From NCBI RefSeq assembly GCF_018130065.1, contig NZ_JAFCME010000017.1, positions 62,001-126,000 of the forward strand: DNA of 64,000 nucleotides, written 5' to 3'. Shown here piece by piece: positions 24,246 through 33,353 of the stretch; within the stretch, counting starts at the first letter, position 1; each line of letters begins with the position of its first letter. The position numbers and the translations under genes were made by a program. The notes under the pieces are model-generated. The model worked only from the letters and a program-made list of their open reading frames with translations. It had not been told where the DNA came from and made no database searches. The stretch comes from Bradyrhizobium sp. AUGA SZCCT0158. Lineage in GTDB: Bacteria > Pseudomonadota > Alphaproteobacteria > Rhizobiales > Xanthobacteraceae.

Positions 24246-24789
24246 GAACGCACCTCCCGTGCTGAAAGCCGTGGCGGTGACACCGACGCGGTTTTCAGCC
24301 ACGCGTGTCCGCCGCAAAGTGCGAGAAACGCGATCGAGCCGAGTGCGGCAAACCCGAGGTCAACGAAGAGGAGCTTAGCCGGACGAAACTTGTCGCGACC
24401 TGCAGAGGCAGATTAACGCGATTGGGATCAGGCGGCGCTCACGGTTCGGTGAAGTGTGCACGTTCCCGGTCATTTGGTGCGTTGCGTTATCCTCAAGCGA
24501 TCGAGCCGGCTGACACGCGCTGCTTGCGGCATCAGCCTGGCGCTCCGACGAGGTAGTCCTCTATCATCTATTGACGCGCGGCTGGACGCGTACCATCTTA
24601 CTCTCTGACGCCCCGGATCCGATGGTTAGCGGTCGTAACGTGTGCTCCGTGCCACGTTTGGATGTCGCGACCGGTCATATGGGCGAGGCAAGACACACTG
24701 CGATGGCGCATGTGAAGTCGGCCATCGCGACAGTGAGCTGCGCCCTTTAATCCGTCTCCGTTGCCTTGAATGGCAAGGAGGACTGAAGG
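24246..24789. other. 544-bp intergenic region between DUF2189 gene and coxM
   Basis: The genes on either side diverge, so the promoters of both lie here. I see no gene: minus-strand frames near 24300-24420 have coding-like runs but no start codon after their upstream stops. No FNR/FixK-type TTGAT-N4-ATCAA box was noticed. Confidence 0.4.
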
Positions 24790-25623
24790 ATGGTTGTCGC
24801 ACTCATACTGCTTCTGGTCGCAGTCGGCTCGGTGCTGTTTCACATCTACAGCCCGTGGTGGTGGACGCCGATCGCCACGAACTGGAGCTACATCGACCAC
24901 ACCATCAGCATCACCTTCTGGATCACCGGAGCGGTGTTCTTCGCGGTGATCGCGTTCATGGCCTATTGCGTCTTCCGCTTTCATCACAAGGAGGGAAGGC
25001 GGGCAGCCTATAATCCCGAAAACAAGAAGCTCGAATGGTGGCTCACCATCGGGACTGCGGTCGGCGTCGGAGCCATGTTGGCGCCCGGCCTGGTTGTCTG
25101 GCACCAGTTCGTCACGGTTCCGGCTGATGCCACCGAGATCGAGGTCATGGGCCAGCAGTGGCAATGGAGCTTCCGCCTACCGGGGAAGGATGGCCGGATG
25201 GGCACAACCAATGTCCGCAACATCAGTCCCGAAAACCCCATGGGCTTGAATCGCGACGATCCGAATGGACAAGACGACGTCGTGATCGACAGCGGCGACT
25301 TGCACCTCCCGATCGGGAAGCCGGTCAAGGTTTTGCTCCGCTCGCTCGATGTCTTGCACAATTTCTATGTGCCCGAGTTCCGGGCCAAGATGGATATGGT
25401 TCCAGGCATGGTGACCTATTTCTGGATGACCCCGATCCGGACCGGAACGTTTGATGTTCTCTGCGCTGAGCTATGCGGCGTGGCACACGCGCAGATGCGG
25501 GCCAAGGTCATCGTCCAGGAGGTGAGTGAATATCACGCCTGGCTGGAGACGCAGAAGACGTTTGCAGAACTGTCAGGCCGAAACGCCGTGACGAAGGCGA
25601 CGTACAAATCGGGCGGCAAGTAG
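24790..25623 (+). CDS. coxM: cytochrome c oxidase subunit II (alternative oxidase CoxM)
   Basis: A 277-residue protein. Two N-terminal transmembrane helices (about residues 1-20 and 40-62) are followed by a periplasmic cupredoxin domain. The CuA ligands are all visible: DVLHNFYVPEFRAKMD (first His) and CAELCGVAHAQM (Cys-x3-Cys-x3-His-x2-Met). The aromatic electron-entry stretch is present as MGQQWQWSFRLPG. No fused cytochrome c domain. It receives electrons from cytochrome c and passes them to subunit I. First gene of the operon; AAGGAGG lies ten bases before the ATG at 24790. The order subunit II, I, III, III is that described for coxMNOP of Bradyrhizobium. Confidence 0.9.
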   Translation: MVVALILLLVAVGSVLFHIYSPWWWTPIATNWSYIDHTISITFWITGAVFFAVIAFMAYCVFRFHHKEGRRAAYNPENKKLEWWLTIGTAVGVGAMLAPGLVVWHQFVTVPADATEIEVMGQQWQWSFRLPGKDGRMGTTNVRNISPENPMGLNRDDPNGQDDVVIDSGDLHLPIGKPVKVLLRSLDVLHNFYVPEFRAKMDMVPGMVTYFWMTPIRTGTFDVLCAELCGVAHAQMRAKVIVQEVSEYHAWLETQKTFAELSGRNAVTKATYKSGGK

Positions 25624-25699
25624 GAAAGCGCCGCTGCAAAGATCAATCGGGCGCGTGAACGGATCGCCCCCGATGGAAACGACCAAGGAGGGTTTTTCT

Positions 25700-27475
25700 A
25701 TGGTCGATGTCCCATATGACGCACGCGCGGACGCGCCGCCTGCCGAAGTGCCGGAGGTTGAGCTCTATCATCCCAGAAGCTGGTGGACGCAGTACGTCTT
25801 TTCGCAGGACGCCAAAGTCATCGCCATCCAGTACTCGCTGACGGCGTCCGCAATCGGGCTGGTGGCCCTGGTACTGTCGTGGCTGATGCGACTGCAACTG
25901 GGATTTCCCGGCACGTTTTCCTTTATCGATGCAAGCCAATATCTCCAGTTCATCACCATGCACGGTATGATCATGGTGATCTATTTGCTCACGGCATTGT
26001 TCCTGGGAGGTTTCGGCAACTACCTTATCCCGCTGATGGTCGGCGCCCGGGACATGGTTTTCCCCTATGTCAACATGCTGAGCTACTGGATCTACCTGCT
26101 CGCGGTCCTGGTGTTGGCGTCGACCTTTTTCGTGCCTGGCGGGCCCACCGGCGCCGGCTGGACGCTCTACCCACCGCAGGCGGTTCTCTCCGGCACCCCC
26201 GGGCAGGATTGGGGCATCGTTCTCATGCTGGTCTCGCTGATCCTGTTCATCATCGGCTTCACCATGGGCGGGCTGAATTATGTGGTGACGGTACTGCAGG
26301 CGCGCACACGCGGCATGACGTTGATGCGGATGCCGTTGACGGTGTGGGGCATTTTCACGGCCACCGTGATGGCGCTGCTGGCCTTTCCGGCGCTGTTCGT
26401 TGCTTCGGTCATGATGCTGTTCGACCGTCTGCTGGGAACCAGCTTCTTCATGCCGGCACTCGTCGAGATGGGCCAGCAGATGAAGTATGGCGGGGGCAGC
26501 CCGATCCTGTTCCAGCACCTTTTCTGGTTCTTCGGCCATCCGGAAGTCTACATCGTCGCCTTGCCGGCCTTCGGCATCGTTTCCGATCTGATCTCTACCC
26601 ACGCGCGAAAGAACATCTTCGGCTATCGCATGATGGTCTGGGCGATCGTCGGAATCGGCGCTCTCAGCTTCGTCGTGTGGGCGCACCACATGTATGTGAG
26701 CGGCATGCACCCGAAATTCGGGTTCTTCTTCGCCACCACGACGCTCATCATCGCCATCCCGACCGCTATCAAGGTCTACAACTGGGTGCTGACCCTGTGG
26801 CGCGGCGACATTCATCTCACCGTTCCGATGCTGTTTGCCCTCGGCTTCATCATCACGTTCGTGAACGGCGGGCTCACGGGCCTCTTCCTCGGCAACGTCG
26901 TCGTGGACGTCCCGCTGTCGGATACCATGTTCGTCGTCGCGCATTTCCACATGGTGATGGGCGTGGCGCCGATCATGGTCGTGCTGGGTGCGATCTATCA
27001 CTGGTACCCCAAGGTCACCGGGCGAATGCTGGATGACTGGATGGGCAAGTTTCATTTCTGGGTGACGTTCCTCGGCGCCTATCTGATCTTCTTCCCGATG
27101 CATTACATTGGACTGCTCGGCGTTCCGCGCCGGTACCACGACATCGGCGAGGCGGCGTTCATCCCGTCATCGACCCATACGCTCAATGCCTTCATCACCG
27201 TCATGGCCTTGATCGTGGGCTTCGCCCAGATGGTGTTCCTGTTCAATCTGGTCTGGAGCCTGTTCAGGGGCAGGCCTTCGGGTGGCAATCCATGGCGGGC
27301 GACAACACTGGAGTGGCAGACGCCGGAAACCCCGCCCGGGCACGGCAACTGGGGCAAGGAGCTCCCGGTGGTCTACCGGTGGGCGTATGACTACAGCGTG
27401 CCCGGTGCTGCGCAGGACTTCATTCCGCAGAACCAGCCGCGGACGACGCCGGCCGTTCAGGGAGCTGCTCCGTGA
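25700..27475 (+). CDS. coxN: cytochrome c oxidase subunit I (CoxN)
   Basis: The start is ATG 25700 because AAGGAGG stands seven bases upstream; the in-frame codons before it lack a ribosome site. A 591-residue, twelve-helix heme-copper oxidase. Heme a ligand in FITMHGMIMV; GHPEVYI with CuB His, the cross-linked Tyr and the A-type Glu; VWAHHMYV (CuB His pair); IPTAIKVYNW with the K-channel Lys; VVAHFHMVMG with the heme a3 and second heme a ligands. This is a complete proton-pumping A-type subunit, catalysing O2 reduction to water. Its stop overlaps the next start by 4 bp. Confidence 0.93.
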   Translation: MVDVPYDARADAPPAEVPEVELYHPRSWWTQYVFSQDAKVIAIQYSLTASAIGLVALVLSWLMRLQLGFPGTFSFIDASQYLQFITMHGMIMVIYLLTALFLGGFGNYLIPLMVGARDMVFPYVNMLSYWIYLLAVLVLASTFFVPGGPTGAGWTLYPPQAVLSGTPGQDWGIVLMLVSLILFIIGFTMGGLNYVVTVLQARTRGMTLMRMPLTVWGIFTATVMALLAFPALFVASVMMLFDRLLGTSFFMPALVEMGQQMKYGGGSPILFQHLFWFFGHPEVYIVALPAFGIVSDLISTHARKNIFGYRMMVWAIVGIGALSFVVWAHHMYVSGMHPKFGFFFATTTLIIAIPTAIKVYNWVLTLWRGDIHLTVPMLFALGFIITFVNGGLTGLFLGNVVVDVPLSDTMFVVAHFHMVMGVAPIMVVLGAIYHWYPKVTGRMLDDWMGKFHFWVTFLGAYLIFFPMHYIGLLGVPRRYHDIGEAAFIPSSTHTLNAFITVMALIVGFAQMVFLFNLVWSLFRGRPSGGNPWRATTLEWQTPETPPGHGNWGKELPVVYRWAYDYSVPGAAQDFIPQNQPRTTPAVQGAAP

Positions 27476-28176
27476 GCGCCATCATCCTGTTCATGGCTGT
27501 CATGGCGGTCATCGCTGGATGGTGGCTCTCGCAGCAACGGCTGACAGCCAAACCCTGGCTGGAAGAAGGTTCGATCGACGATTTCCCGGGAACGGGTGCA
27601 ATCACCTTGCCGGCAGCCAAGCTCGGACTGGGCGTGTTTCTCGCTGTCGCCGGCTCGCTGTTCGCGCTCTTCATCAGCGCTTACTCCATGCGCATGAACA
27701 TGATGGACTGGCGCGCGATGCCGGTGCCTTCGCTGCTGTGGTTCAACACGGGCGTCCTGGTCCTGAGCAGTGTCGCGCTGCAATGGGCACACGTGGCCGC
27801 ACGCCGGGACGACATGGACGGTGTGATCATCGGTCTTTGCGCAGGCGGTGCGTCCGCGATTACATTCCTGATCGGGCAACTGCTGGCGTGGCAACAGCTG
27901 CGCGCAGCGGGCTATTTCGTCGCGTCCAATCCAGCCAATTCCTTCTTCTACATGATGACGGCGGCGCACGGCCTGCACCTGATGGGCGGCCTGGTGGCGC
28001 TCGGCAGAGCGACTGCCAGGGTCTGGCGCGGCGCCGAGATGGCGCAGGTGCGCCTGAGCGTGGAGCTCTGCACGATCTATTGGCATTTCCTGCTGTTGGT
28101 CTGGCTGGTCTTGCTTGGCCTGCTGACGGGCTGGACGGACGATTTCGTCGACATCTGTCGCAGGTTGCTCACCTAG
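27472..28176 (+). CDS. coxO: cytochrome oxidase subunit III-like protein, first copy (CoxO)
   Basis: A 234-residue protein; its GTG/ATG region overlaps the end of coxN by 4 bp, implying translational coupling. It has about six membrane helices. The pattern SMRMNMMDWRAMP, LWFNTGVLVLSSVALQWA, FFYMMTAAHGLHLMGGLVAL and CTIYWHFLLLVWLVLLGLL is that of heme-copper oxidase subunit III, with the conserved HGLH and YWHF motifs. Family role: stabilises subunit I and supports proton uptake. Assigned as CoxO from gene order in the known coxMNOP operon; sequence identity was not checked. Confidence 0.85.
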   Translation: MSAIILFMAVMAVIAGWWLSQQRLTAKPWLEEGSIDDFPGTGAITLPAAKLGLGVFLAVAGSLFALFISAYSMRMNMMDWRAMPVPSLLWFNTGVLVLSSVALQWAHVAARRDDMDGVIIGLCAGGASAITFLIGQLLAWQQLRAAGYFVASNPANSFFYMMTAAHGLHLMGGLVALGRATARVWRGAEMAQVRLSVELCTIYWHFLLLVWLVLLGLLTGWTDDFVDICRRLLT

Positions 28177-28186
28177 GAGAGACCAG

Positions 28187-28909
28187 ATGGCAGAGACTGT
28201 GCTGACAAACCCTGGAGAATCGCCCGCGCGGGCCGCCGGCTTGCGGGGTATTGCCGACGACTGGTCGTCGGATCAGCGCACGTTCAAGAATGTCTCCTGG
28301 GGGAAGGCCATGATGTGGATCTTCCTCCTGAGCGACACCTTTATCTTCAGCTGCTTCCTGCTGTCCTACATGACCGCGCGAATGTCCACGACTGTGCCGT
28401 GGCCGAATCCGAGCGAGGTATTCGCTCTCACGATTGGCGGGCATCATATCCCGCTCATCCTGATCGCCATCATGACCTTCGTCCTGATCTCCAGCAGCGG
28501 CACCATGGCGATGGCCGTCAATTTCGGTTACCGCCGCGATCGCGTCAAAACCGCAGTCCTGATGCTGGTCACAGCGGCGCTTGGCGCAACGTTTGTCGGA
28601 ATGCAGGCCTTCGAATGGACCAAGCTGATCACGGAGGGCGTACGGCCCTGGGAAAACCCCTGGGGCGCGGCGCAGTTCGGCTCGAGCTTCTTCATGATCA
28701 CCGGCTTCCACGGCACTCACGTGACGTTCGGCGTGATCTTCCTGATCGCCATCGCGCGAAAGGTCTGGCGGGGAGACTTCGACGTCGAAAGGCGCGGCTT
28801 CTTCACGAGCAGAAAGGGACACTACGAGATCGTCGAGATCATGGGCCTTTACTGGCACTTCGTCGATCTGGTGTGGGTGTTCATCTTTGCATTCTTTTAT
28901 CTTTGGTGA
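28187..28909 (+). CDS. coxP: cytochrome oxidase subunit III, second copy (CoxP)
   Basis: A 240-residue subunit III homologue starting 10 bp after coxO, with GGAGAG upstream. Membrane helices begin at KAMMWIFLLSDTFIFSCFLL; the conserved Glu and His motifs are AFEWTKLITEG, FFMITGFHGTHVTFGVIFL and MGLYWHFVDLVWVFIFAFFY. It is closer to the cytochrome-oxidase subunit III consensus than coxO. Having two tandem subunit III genes is the distinguishing mark of coxMNOP. The two may occupy different positions in the complex. Confidence 0.85.
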   Translation: MAETVLTNPGESPARAAGLRGIADDWSSDQRTFKNVSWGKAMMWIFLLSDTFIFSCFLLSYMTARMSTTVPWPNPSEVFALTIGGHHIPLILIAIMTFVLISSSGTMAMAVNFGYRRDRVKTAVLMLVTAALGATFVGMQAFEWTKLITEGVRPWENPWGAAQFGSSFFMITGFHGTHVTFGVIFLIAIARKVWRGDFDVERRGFFTSRKGHYEIVEIMGLYWHFVDLVWVFIFAFFYLW

Positions 28910-28918
28910 GGTCGGCGC

Positions 28919-29320
28919 ATGACAAACGTGGCGGTACATCTGGAAGCCCAGCAACCTTCGCTGCACGCGCATGTGCATGACGTGCCCGCATCAGGAGCCA
29001 CGCACGCAGAGGGCCAGCAGCACCCGATCAAGCTCTATCTCGTGGTCTGGGGATGGCTGTTCGTTCTCAGCGCCTGCTCCTATCTCGTCGACTACTTCCA
29101 CTTCCAAGGCTATCTCCGATGGTCGCTGATCCTGTTGTTCATGGTGTTGAAGGCCGGCTTGATCGTCGCCGTCTTCATGCACATGGCCTGGGAGCGGCTG
29201 GCGTTGAGCTATGCCATCCTGCTGCCGCCGGTGCTGGTGTTGGTGTTCGTGGCGATCATGGTGTTCGAATCCGACTACACGCACCTCATCCGGGTCGTGT
29301 TCTTCGCGCCTTCGACGTAG
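28919..29320 (+). CDS. cytochrome c oxidase subunit IV-like membrane protein
   Basis: A 133-residue protein with a His-rich N-terminal tail (LHAHVHDVPASGATHAE) and three transmembrane helices. LYLVVWGWLFVLSACSYLVD, LLFMVLKAGLIVAVFMHMAW and the final helix VLVFVAIMVFE match the prokaryotic COX4/caa3 subunit IV family. It starts 9 bp after coxP, with GAGG upstream. Family role: small accessory subunit that helps assembly. The His-rich tail might bind copper or other metal; that is inference. Confidence 0.8.
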   Translation: MTNVAVHLEAQQPSLHAHVHDVPASGATHAEGQQHPIKLYLVVWGWLFVLSACSYLVDYFHFQGYLRWSLILLFMVLKAGLIVAVFMHMAWERLALSYAILLPPVLVLVFVAIMVFESDYTHLIRVVFFAPST

Positions 29321-29352
29321 GCGCTGTTGCCTCGTACCAATGGAGGATGGCC

Positions 29353-29646
29353 ATGACCACATATGTCATGCTTGCAAACTGGACCGAGCAAGGCATTCTG
29401 AAGGTGAAGGACTCGCCAAGCCGCCTGGACGCAGCAAAGAAATCGCTCAAGGATATGAGCGGCGAGTTTAAATTCTTTTTCCTGACCATGGGCGACTTTG
29501 ACATCGTCGCGATCTATGAGGCTCCCGATGACGCCGTGGCGGCACGTTTCAGCCTGCAACTGGGCTTGCAGGGAAATATCCGGACGCGCACGCTGAAAGC
29601 GTTTCCTGAAACAGCCTATCGGGAAATCATCAAGTCGCTGGGCTAG
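29353..29646 (+). CDS. GYD domain protein
   Basis: A 97-residue soluble protein: TYVMLANWTEQGILKVKDSP, MSGEFKFFFLTMGDFDIVAI (with the GDFD form of the GYD motif), ISLQ-type central strand and a C-terminal AFPETAYREIIKSL. Start ATG 29353 with GGAGG six bases upstream. GYD proteins are small ferredoxin-fold proteins of unknown function. Its place between the oxidase subunits and ctaB suggests an accessory part in oxidase assembly or regulation, by position only. Confidence 0.8.
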   Translation: MTTYVMLANWTEQGILKVKDSPSRLDAAKKSLKDMSGEFKFFFLTMGDFDIVAIYEAPDDAVAARFSLQLGLQGNIRTRTLKAFPETAYREIIKSLG

Positions 29647-29771
29647 ACGGCAAAAAGGTGTGCTGGTGAAGTTTTCAGTCCTGGTTTTGCAAAGGGATAT
29701 TTCAGGACGATCGCATCGTTTTTTACTACGCAGACGCCGCCATGTCGCCGGCAAGAGGAGGCATTAATCTC

Positions 29772-30686
29772 ATGCAAATCAATCGTTCGATGCTCCTTCG
29801 CGGGAGCTACGCCGGCATCGGGGACTATGTCGCGCTGACGAAACCGCGCGTTATGTCGCTGGTCGTCTTTACCGCACTGGTTGGTCTCATGGTTGCACCC
29901 GGCGACATCGATCCCTTCGCCGGTGCCGCTGCTCTTCTTTGCATAGCTGCCGGAGCGGGCGCTGCAGGTGCGCTCAATATGTGGTACGACGCCGACATCG
30001 ATGCGGTGATGGCGCGTACCGCCATGCGTCCGATTCCCAGCGGCCGCGTATCGCGCCCGGAAGCATTGGTTTTCGGATTGATGCTTGGAAGCTGCGCCAT
30101 CCTGGCCCTCGGCACGTTGCTGAACATGGCCGCGGCTGCGCTGCTGGCTTTCACAATTTTCTTCTATGTCGTCGTCTACACGATGTGGCTCAAACGCCGA
30201 ACGCCGCAAAATATCGTCATTGGCGGTGCGGCTGGCGCACTTCCACCGGTGATCGGCTGGGTTGCGGCCACGGGAAGCGTCGGGATCGAGCCGCTCATCC
30301 TGTTCCTGATCATCTTCCTTTGGACGCCACCTCACTTCTGGGCATTGTCGCTCAATCTTGCCGGAGAATATGCCAGAGCCGGGGTGCCGATGTTGCCGGT
30401 CGTAGCCGGCAAGGCCGAAACAAAGCGCCAGATTCTTCTCTATAGCGTTGTTCTGGCTCCGATCTCGCTGACACCCTGGGCACTGGGGTTTGCGGGCGCC
30501 ATCTATGGCGCGGCTGCAGCGATGCTCGGCGCGATCATGATTTTTCTCGCATGGCAGGTACGTCAGAGCGACGACGGCAAGGAAAGGCGGCCCGCTCGTC
30601 GCCTGTTCGTGTTTTCGATGCTCTATCTGGTCCTGCTTTTTGGGGTGTTGCTGATGGATGCTGTTCCCTCCGTTCAGTCTCACTAG
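29772..30686 (+). CDS. ctaB: protoheme IX farnesyltransferase (heme O synthase)
   Basis: A UbiA-superfamily enzyme with about nine membrane helices and a 304-residue product from ATG 29772 (GAGGAGG ten bases upstream; an ATG at 29742 has no ribosome site). DYVALTKPRVMSLVVFTALV is the typical start; NMWYDADIDAVMARTAMRPI is the prenyl-diphosphate/Mg-binding Asp motif; FLWTPPHFWALSLNLAGEYA is the second. Role: adds a farnesyl group to heme b, giving heme O for A-type oxidases. It belongs functionally with the upstream cox genes. Transcription ends at the hairpin 30705-30732. Confidence 0.92.
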   Translation: MQINRSMLLRGSYAGIGDYVALTKPRVMSLVVFTALVGLMVAPGDIDPFAGAAALLCIAAGAGAAGALNMWYDADIDAVMARTAMRPIPSGRVSRPEALVFGLMLGSCAILALGTLLNMAAAALLAFTIFFYVVVYTMWLKRRTPQNIVIGGAAGALPPVIGWVAATGSVGIEPLILFLIIFLWTPPHFWALSLNLAGEYARAGVPMLPVVAGKAETKRQILLYSVVLAPISLTPWALGFAGAIYGAAAAMLGAIMIFLAWQVRQSDDGKERRPARRLFVFSMLYLVLLFGVLLMDAVPSVQSH

Positions 30687-30704
30687 CCAGCGCTTATCGA
30701 CAAG

Positions 30705-30732
30705 AAAGGCCCCGGATCGCTCCGGGGCCTTT
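30705..30732 (+). terminator. rho-independent terminator of the cox/ctaB operon
   Basis: Stem AAAGGCCCCGG/CCGGGGCCTTT with a six-base loop, 19 bp after the ctaB stop. The stem is symmetrical, so it may also serve the convergent gene at 30748. Confidence 0.75.
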
Positions 30733-30747
30733 GGGGCATTGGCGAAG

Positions 30748-30978
30748 CTAGAAACCGGACCCCGACACCAGCAGAATTGCGCCGATCACCATAAGGAGAA
30801 TGCCCGGCCAGTTCGTTGCCAGGCCCAGGAATCGGAGACTGCGCCGTGGCGGCTCCAGAGTGCCGCGAACCGGCCGGGAGGAGTCCGGGCCGCTAAGCGA
30901 TCCCCGCCAAATGGCGGTGCGGGCCATGTACAACATTCCGCCGAGAACGAGCAGCGCGCCAAGCCCCATCAGGAACAT
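30748..30978 (-). CDS. small membrane protein, hypothetical, 76 aa
   Basis: Two hydrophobic helices: residues 1-20 (MFLMGLGALLVLGGMLYMAR) and 54-74 (ATNWPGILLMVIGAILLVSG). A basic, Pro/Ser-rich loop of about 30 residues lies between. Both termini probably face the same side. No family recognised. ATG 30978 follows GAGAGG. It converges with ctaB; function unknown. Confidence 0.65.
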   Translation of the reverse strand: MFLMGLGALLVLGGMLYMARTAIWRGSLSGPDSSRPVRGTLEPPRRSLRFLGLATNWPGILLMVIGAILLVSGSGF

Positions 30979-31100
30979 TTTCGCCTCTCAGTTCATGGTT
31001 GCCACGCAGAACAGAACCGGGATTCAAGCGCCAGGTGGTACGATTCGTTCCTACGCGGTAATGAGTCCGCGGTTCTGATTCAATTTGAACTGATAAGGCT

Positions 31101-33353
31101 CTAGTCCAGCGCCTGGCGGATCATTTTTGCCAGCTGCGACTTGCGATAGGGCTTGCTCAGCAGCAAGACGCCGGGGTCGAGCCGCCCCTGGTGCACGATC
31201 GCGTTGTCGGTATATCCAGAGGTATACAACACTCTTATACCGGGCCGGTGTTTGACGACTTCGTCGGCGAGCTGCCTGCCGGACATGCCGTTGGGCAGGA
31301 TCACGTCGGTGAAGAGCAGGTCGAAAGGCAGGCCGTTTTTCACGGCCTGCAGCGCCGAGGGACCGTCTGCGGTATCGAGGGTCTGGTAGCCGAGGGTCTG
31401 CAACTGCGTGGTGACGAAGTTGCGCACCAGATCATCGTCCTCCACCACCAGGATGGTTTCGGCGCCGCCTACCAGCGGGGCGGCCGCAGCCACGGCGGCC
31501 GGCGCCTGGCCGCGGGCGGGCGGCAGATAAAGCTTGATCGTGGTGCCGTGGCCTTCCTCGCTGTAGACCCGGATGTGGCCGCCGGACTGCTTGACGAAGC
31601 CGTAGACCATGCTCATGCCGAGGCCGGTACCCTTGCCGACTTCCTTGGTGGTGAAGAACGGCTCGAACACCTTGTCCTGGATCTCCTTGGACATGCCGGT
31701 GCCGGTGTCGCTGACCGCCAGCATCACGTACGGGCCGGGCAGCACGTCGGGATTGGCCTGTGCATAGGCCTGGTCGAGCACGACGTTGCGGGTCTCCAGC
31801 AGCAGCTTGCCGCCTTCGGGCATCGCATCGCGGGCATTGATCGCCATGTTGAGCAGCGAGTTCGCCAGCTGCGAGGGATCGATATGCGCGGCCGCAACCT
31901 CCGGCTCGAGGATCGAGTCGATCTCGATGTGTTCGCCGAGGGTAGGGCGCAGCAGCTTGGCGATGTCGAGGACGGTGCCGTTGACGTCGATATTGCGCGG
32001 CTGAAGCGGTTGCCGGCGCGCGAATGCCAGCAGATGCTGGATCAGCTCGATGCAGCGTTCCGCCGCCACGTCGATCAGCTCGGCGGTTTTTTTCAGTGCC
32101 GGCTGGTCCTCGAGTGCGGCGACCAGCCGTTCGGTGGTGCCGGTGATGACGGTCAGCATGTTGTTGAAATCGTGGGCTACGCCGCCGGTCAGTTTGCCGA
32201 TAGCGTCGAGTTTTTGCGACTGCTGCAGCTTGCGCTCGATTTCGCGCGTCGCAGTGATGTCATGATAGAGCAGCGCCGCGCCGCTGATGGCGCGCGATGC
32301 GTCGCGCAGCGGCCGGCCGCTGATGACGAGGTGAACCGGCGCGCTGCCGCTCTTGGGCCGCACCACGATTTCGGTGGCGTCGAACTCCTCGCCGCGCAGC
32401 GCGCGCGCCGCCGGCATCTCCCGGGTAGGCAGCGGCGTGACGCCATCGGCGCGAAAGACGGTGCTCAGCTGCCGCAGCAGTTCCACGGTCATGCCCGGAC
32501 GGTAGCGCAGCATCTTTTCCGCGGCCGGGTTGGAGAGCAGCACGCGGCCCTTGGCGTCGATGACGAGCACCGCTTCCGCCATGCTGTGAAAGGTGCTCTG
32601 CATCACTTCGGTCGAGTGTCGGAGTTCCTCGTGTGCCGTGACCAGGTGTCCGGTGCGTTCGGCGACCGCGGCCTCCAGCGCCTCGTTGGTGGCTTTGGTT
32701 GCAGTCAGGGATTCTTGCAACTCACGGCGCGACCTGCCGCTCGAGCGCGTGAGGACGGTCGCAAGGATCAGGATCAGCAGCACGCAAGCCAGGTCAACCG
32801 CCAGCAGGAAGCCGCCGTTGGTTTCGGACTGGGTGCGCCGCAGCGTGAGACGCCTTCGCTCTTCGGCGACGGTCTTTGCCAGATTTTCACCGATCGTCTC
32901 TGTCGCCTTGCGGTCCTCGTCATTGGACAGCAATGCGGCGATTTTTGCCTGGTCGCCCGCATTCTTGAGCCTGATCAACTCGCCGCCCGTCACAATCTGG
33001 CGGGCCACCTGGGCCTTGGCTTCCTCGATCAGCCGGGTTTGGCCGGGATTGCCCTCGACGGTCTTGATCAGGTCATCGAAGGCCGGCAGGATTGCGTCAC
33101 TGGACTCGTTATATTCCTTCACGAAGTCCGGGTTGCCGGTGAGCGCAAAGCCGCGCGCAGCGCTTTCGGCGCGGCGCAGCAGCGGCCGGATATCCGAGAT
33201 TCGCTTCAGCACTTCCAGGGCATGGTCGACCGACGCCGTATCGGCCCGCGACTTCAGGTCGAGGCCGATGGAAGCAGCACCGATAAGGAGAAGGATCGCG
33301 AGGCCGATTCCAAGGATGATACGCTGCGGGAGCATTGACGCTTTTATTTTCAT
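31101..33353 (-). CDS. hybrid sensor histidine kinase (CHASE3-PAS-HisKA-HATPase-REC)
   Basis: Start ATG 33353, overlapping the stop of the upstream regulator gene by ATGA. A 750-residue protein: transmembrane helix at ~10-30, CHASE3-like periplasmic four-helix sensor (AESAARGFALTGNPDFVKEY) to ~175, second membrane helix (FLLAVDLACVLLILILATVL), PAS domain from VMQSTFHSMAEAVLVIDAKG, HisKA with phospho-His in GGVAHDFNNML, N-box NMAINARDAMPEGG, G-boxes DTGTGM and GKGTGLGMSMVYG, and a C-terminal receiver with TILVVEDDDLVR and phospho-Asp in FTDVILPNG. Signal unknown. It forms an operon with the single-domain regulator and resembles the 46.6-49.7 kb system. Confidence 0.9.
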   Translation of the reverse strand: MKIKASMLPQRIILGIGLAILLLIGAASIGLDLKSRADTASVDHALEVLKRISDIRPLLRRAESAARGFALTGNPDFVKEYNESSDAILPAFDDLIKTVEGNPGQTRLIEEAKAQVARQIVTGGELIRLKNAGDQAKIAALLSNDEDRKATETIGENLAKTVAEERRRLTLRRTQSETNGGFLLAVDLACVLLILILATVLTRSSGRSRRELQESLTATKATNEALEAAVAERTGHLVTAHEELRHSTEVMQSTFHSMAEAVLVIDAKGRVLLSNPAAEKMLRYRPGMTVELLRQLSTVFRADGVTPLPTREMPAARALRGEEFDATEIVVRPKSGSAPVHLVISGRPLRDASRAISGAALLYHDITATREIERKLQQSQKLDAIGKLTGGVAHDFNNMLTVITGTTERLVAALEDQPALKKTAELIDVAAERCIELIQHLLAFARRQPLQPRNIDVNGTVLDIAKLLRPTLGEHIEIDSILEPEVAAAHIDPSQLANSLLNMAINARDAMPEGGKLLLETRNVVLDQAYAQANPDVLPGPYVMLAVSDTGTGMSKEIQDKVFEPFFTTKEVGKGTGLGMSMVYGFVKQSGGHIRVYSEEGHGTTIKLYLPPARGQAPAAVAAAAPLVGGAETILVVEDDDLVRNFVTTQLQTLGYQTLDTADGPSALQAVKNGLPFDLLFTDVILPNGMSGRQLADEVVKHRPGIRVLYTSGYTDNAIVHQGRLDPGVLLLSKPYRKSQLAKMIRQALD

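Noticed and set aside
25643..27139. 498-codon open frame on the minus strand
   Set aside because: Antisense to coxN, which carries every heme and copper ligand; the frame is His/Asp/Arg-rich noise.
31191..33338. 715-codon open frame on the plus strand
   Set aside because: It lies exactly opposite the hybrid histidine kinase, which has all kinase motifs; the plus frame has none and is a high-G+C shadow.
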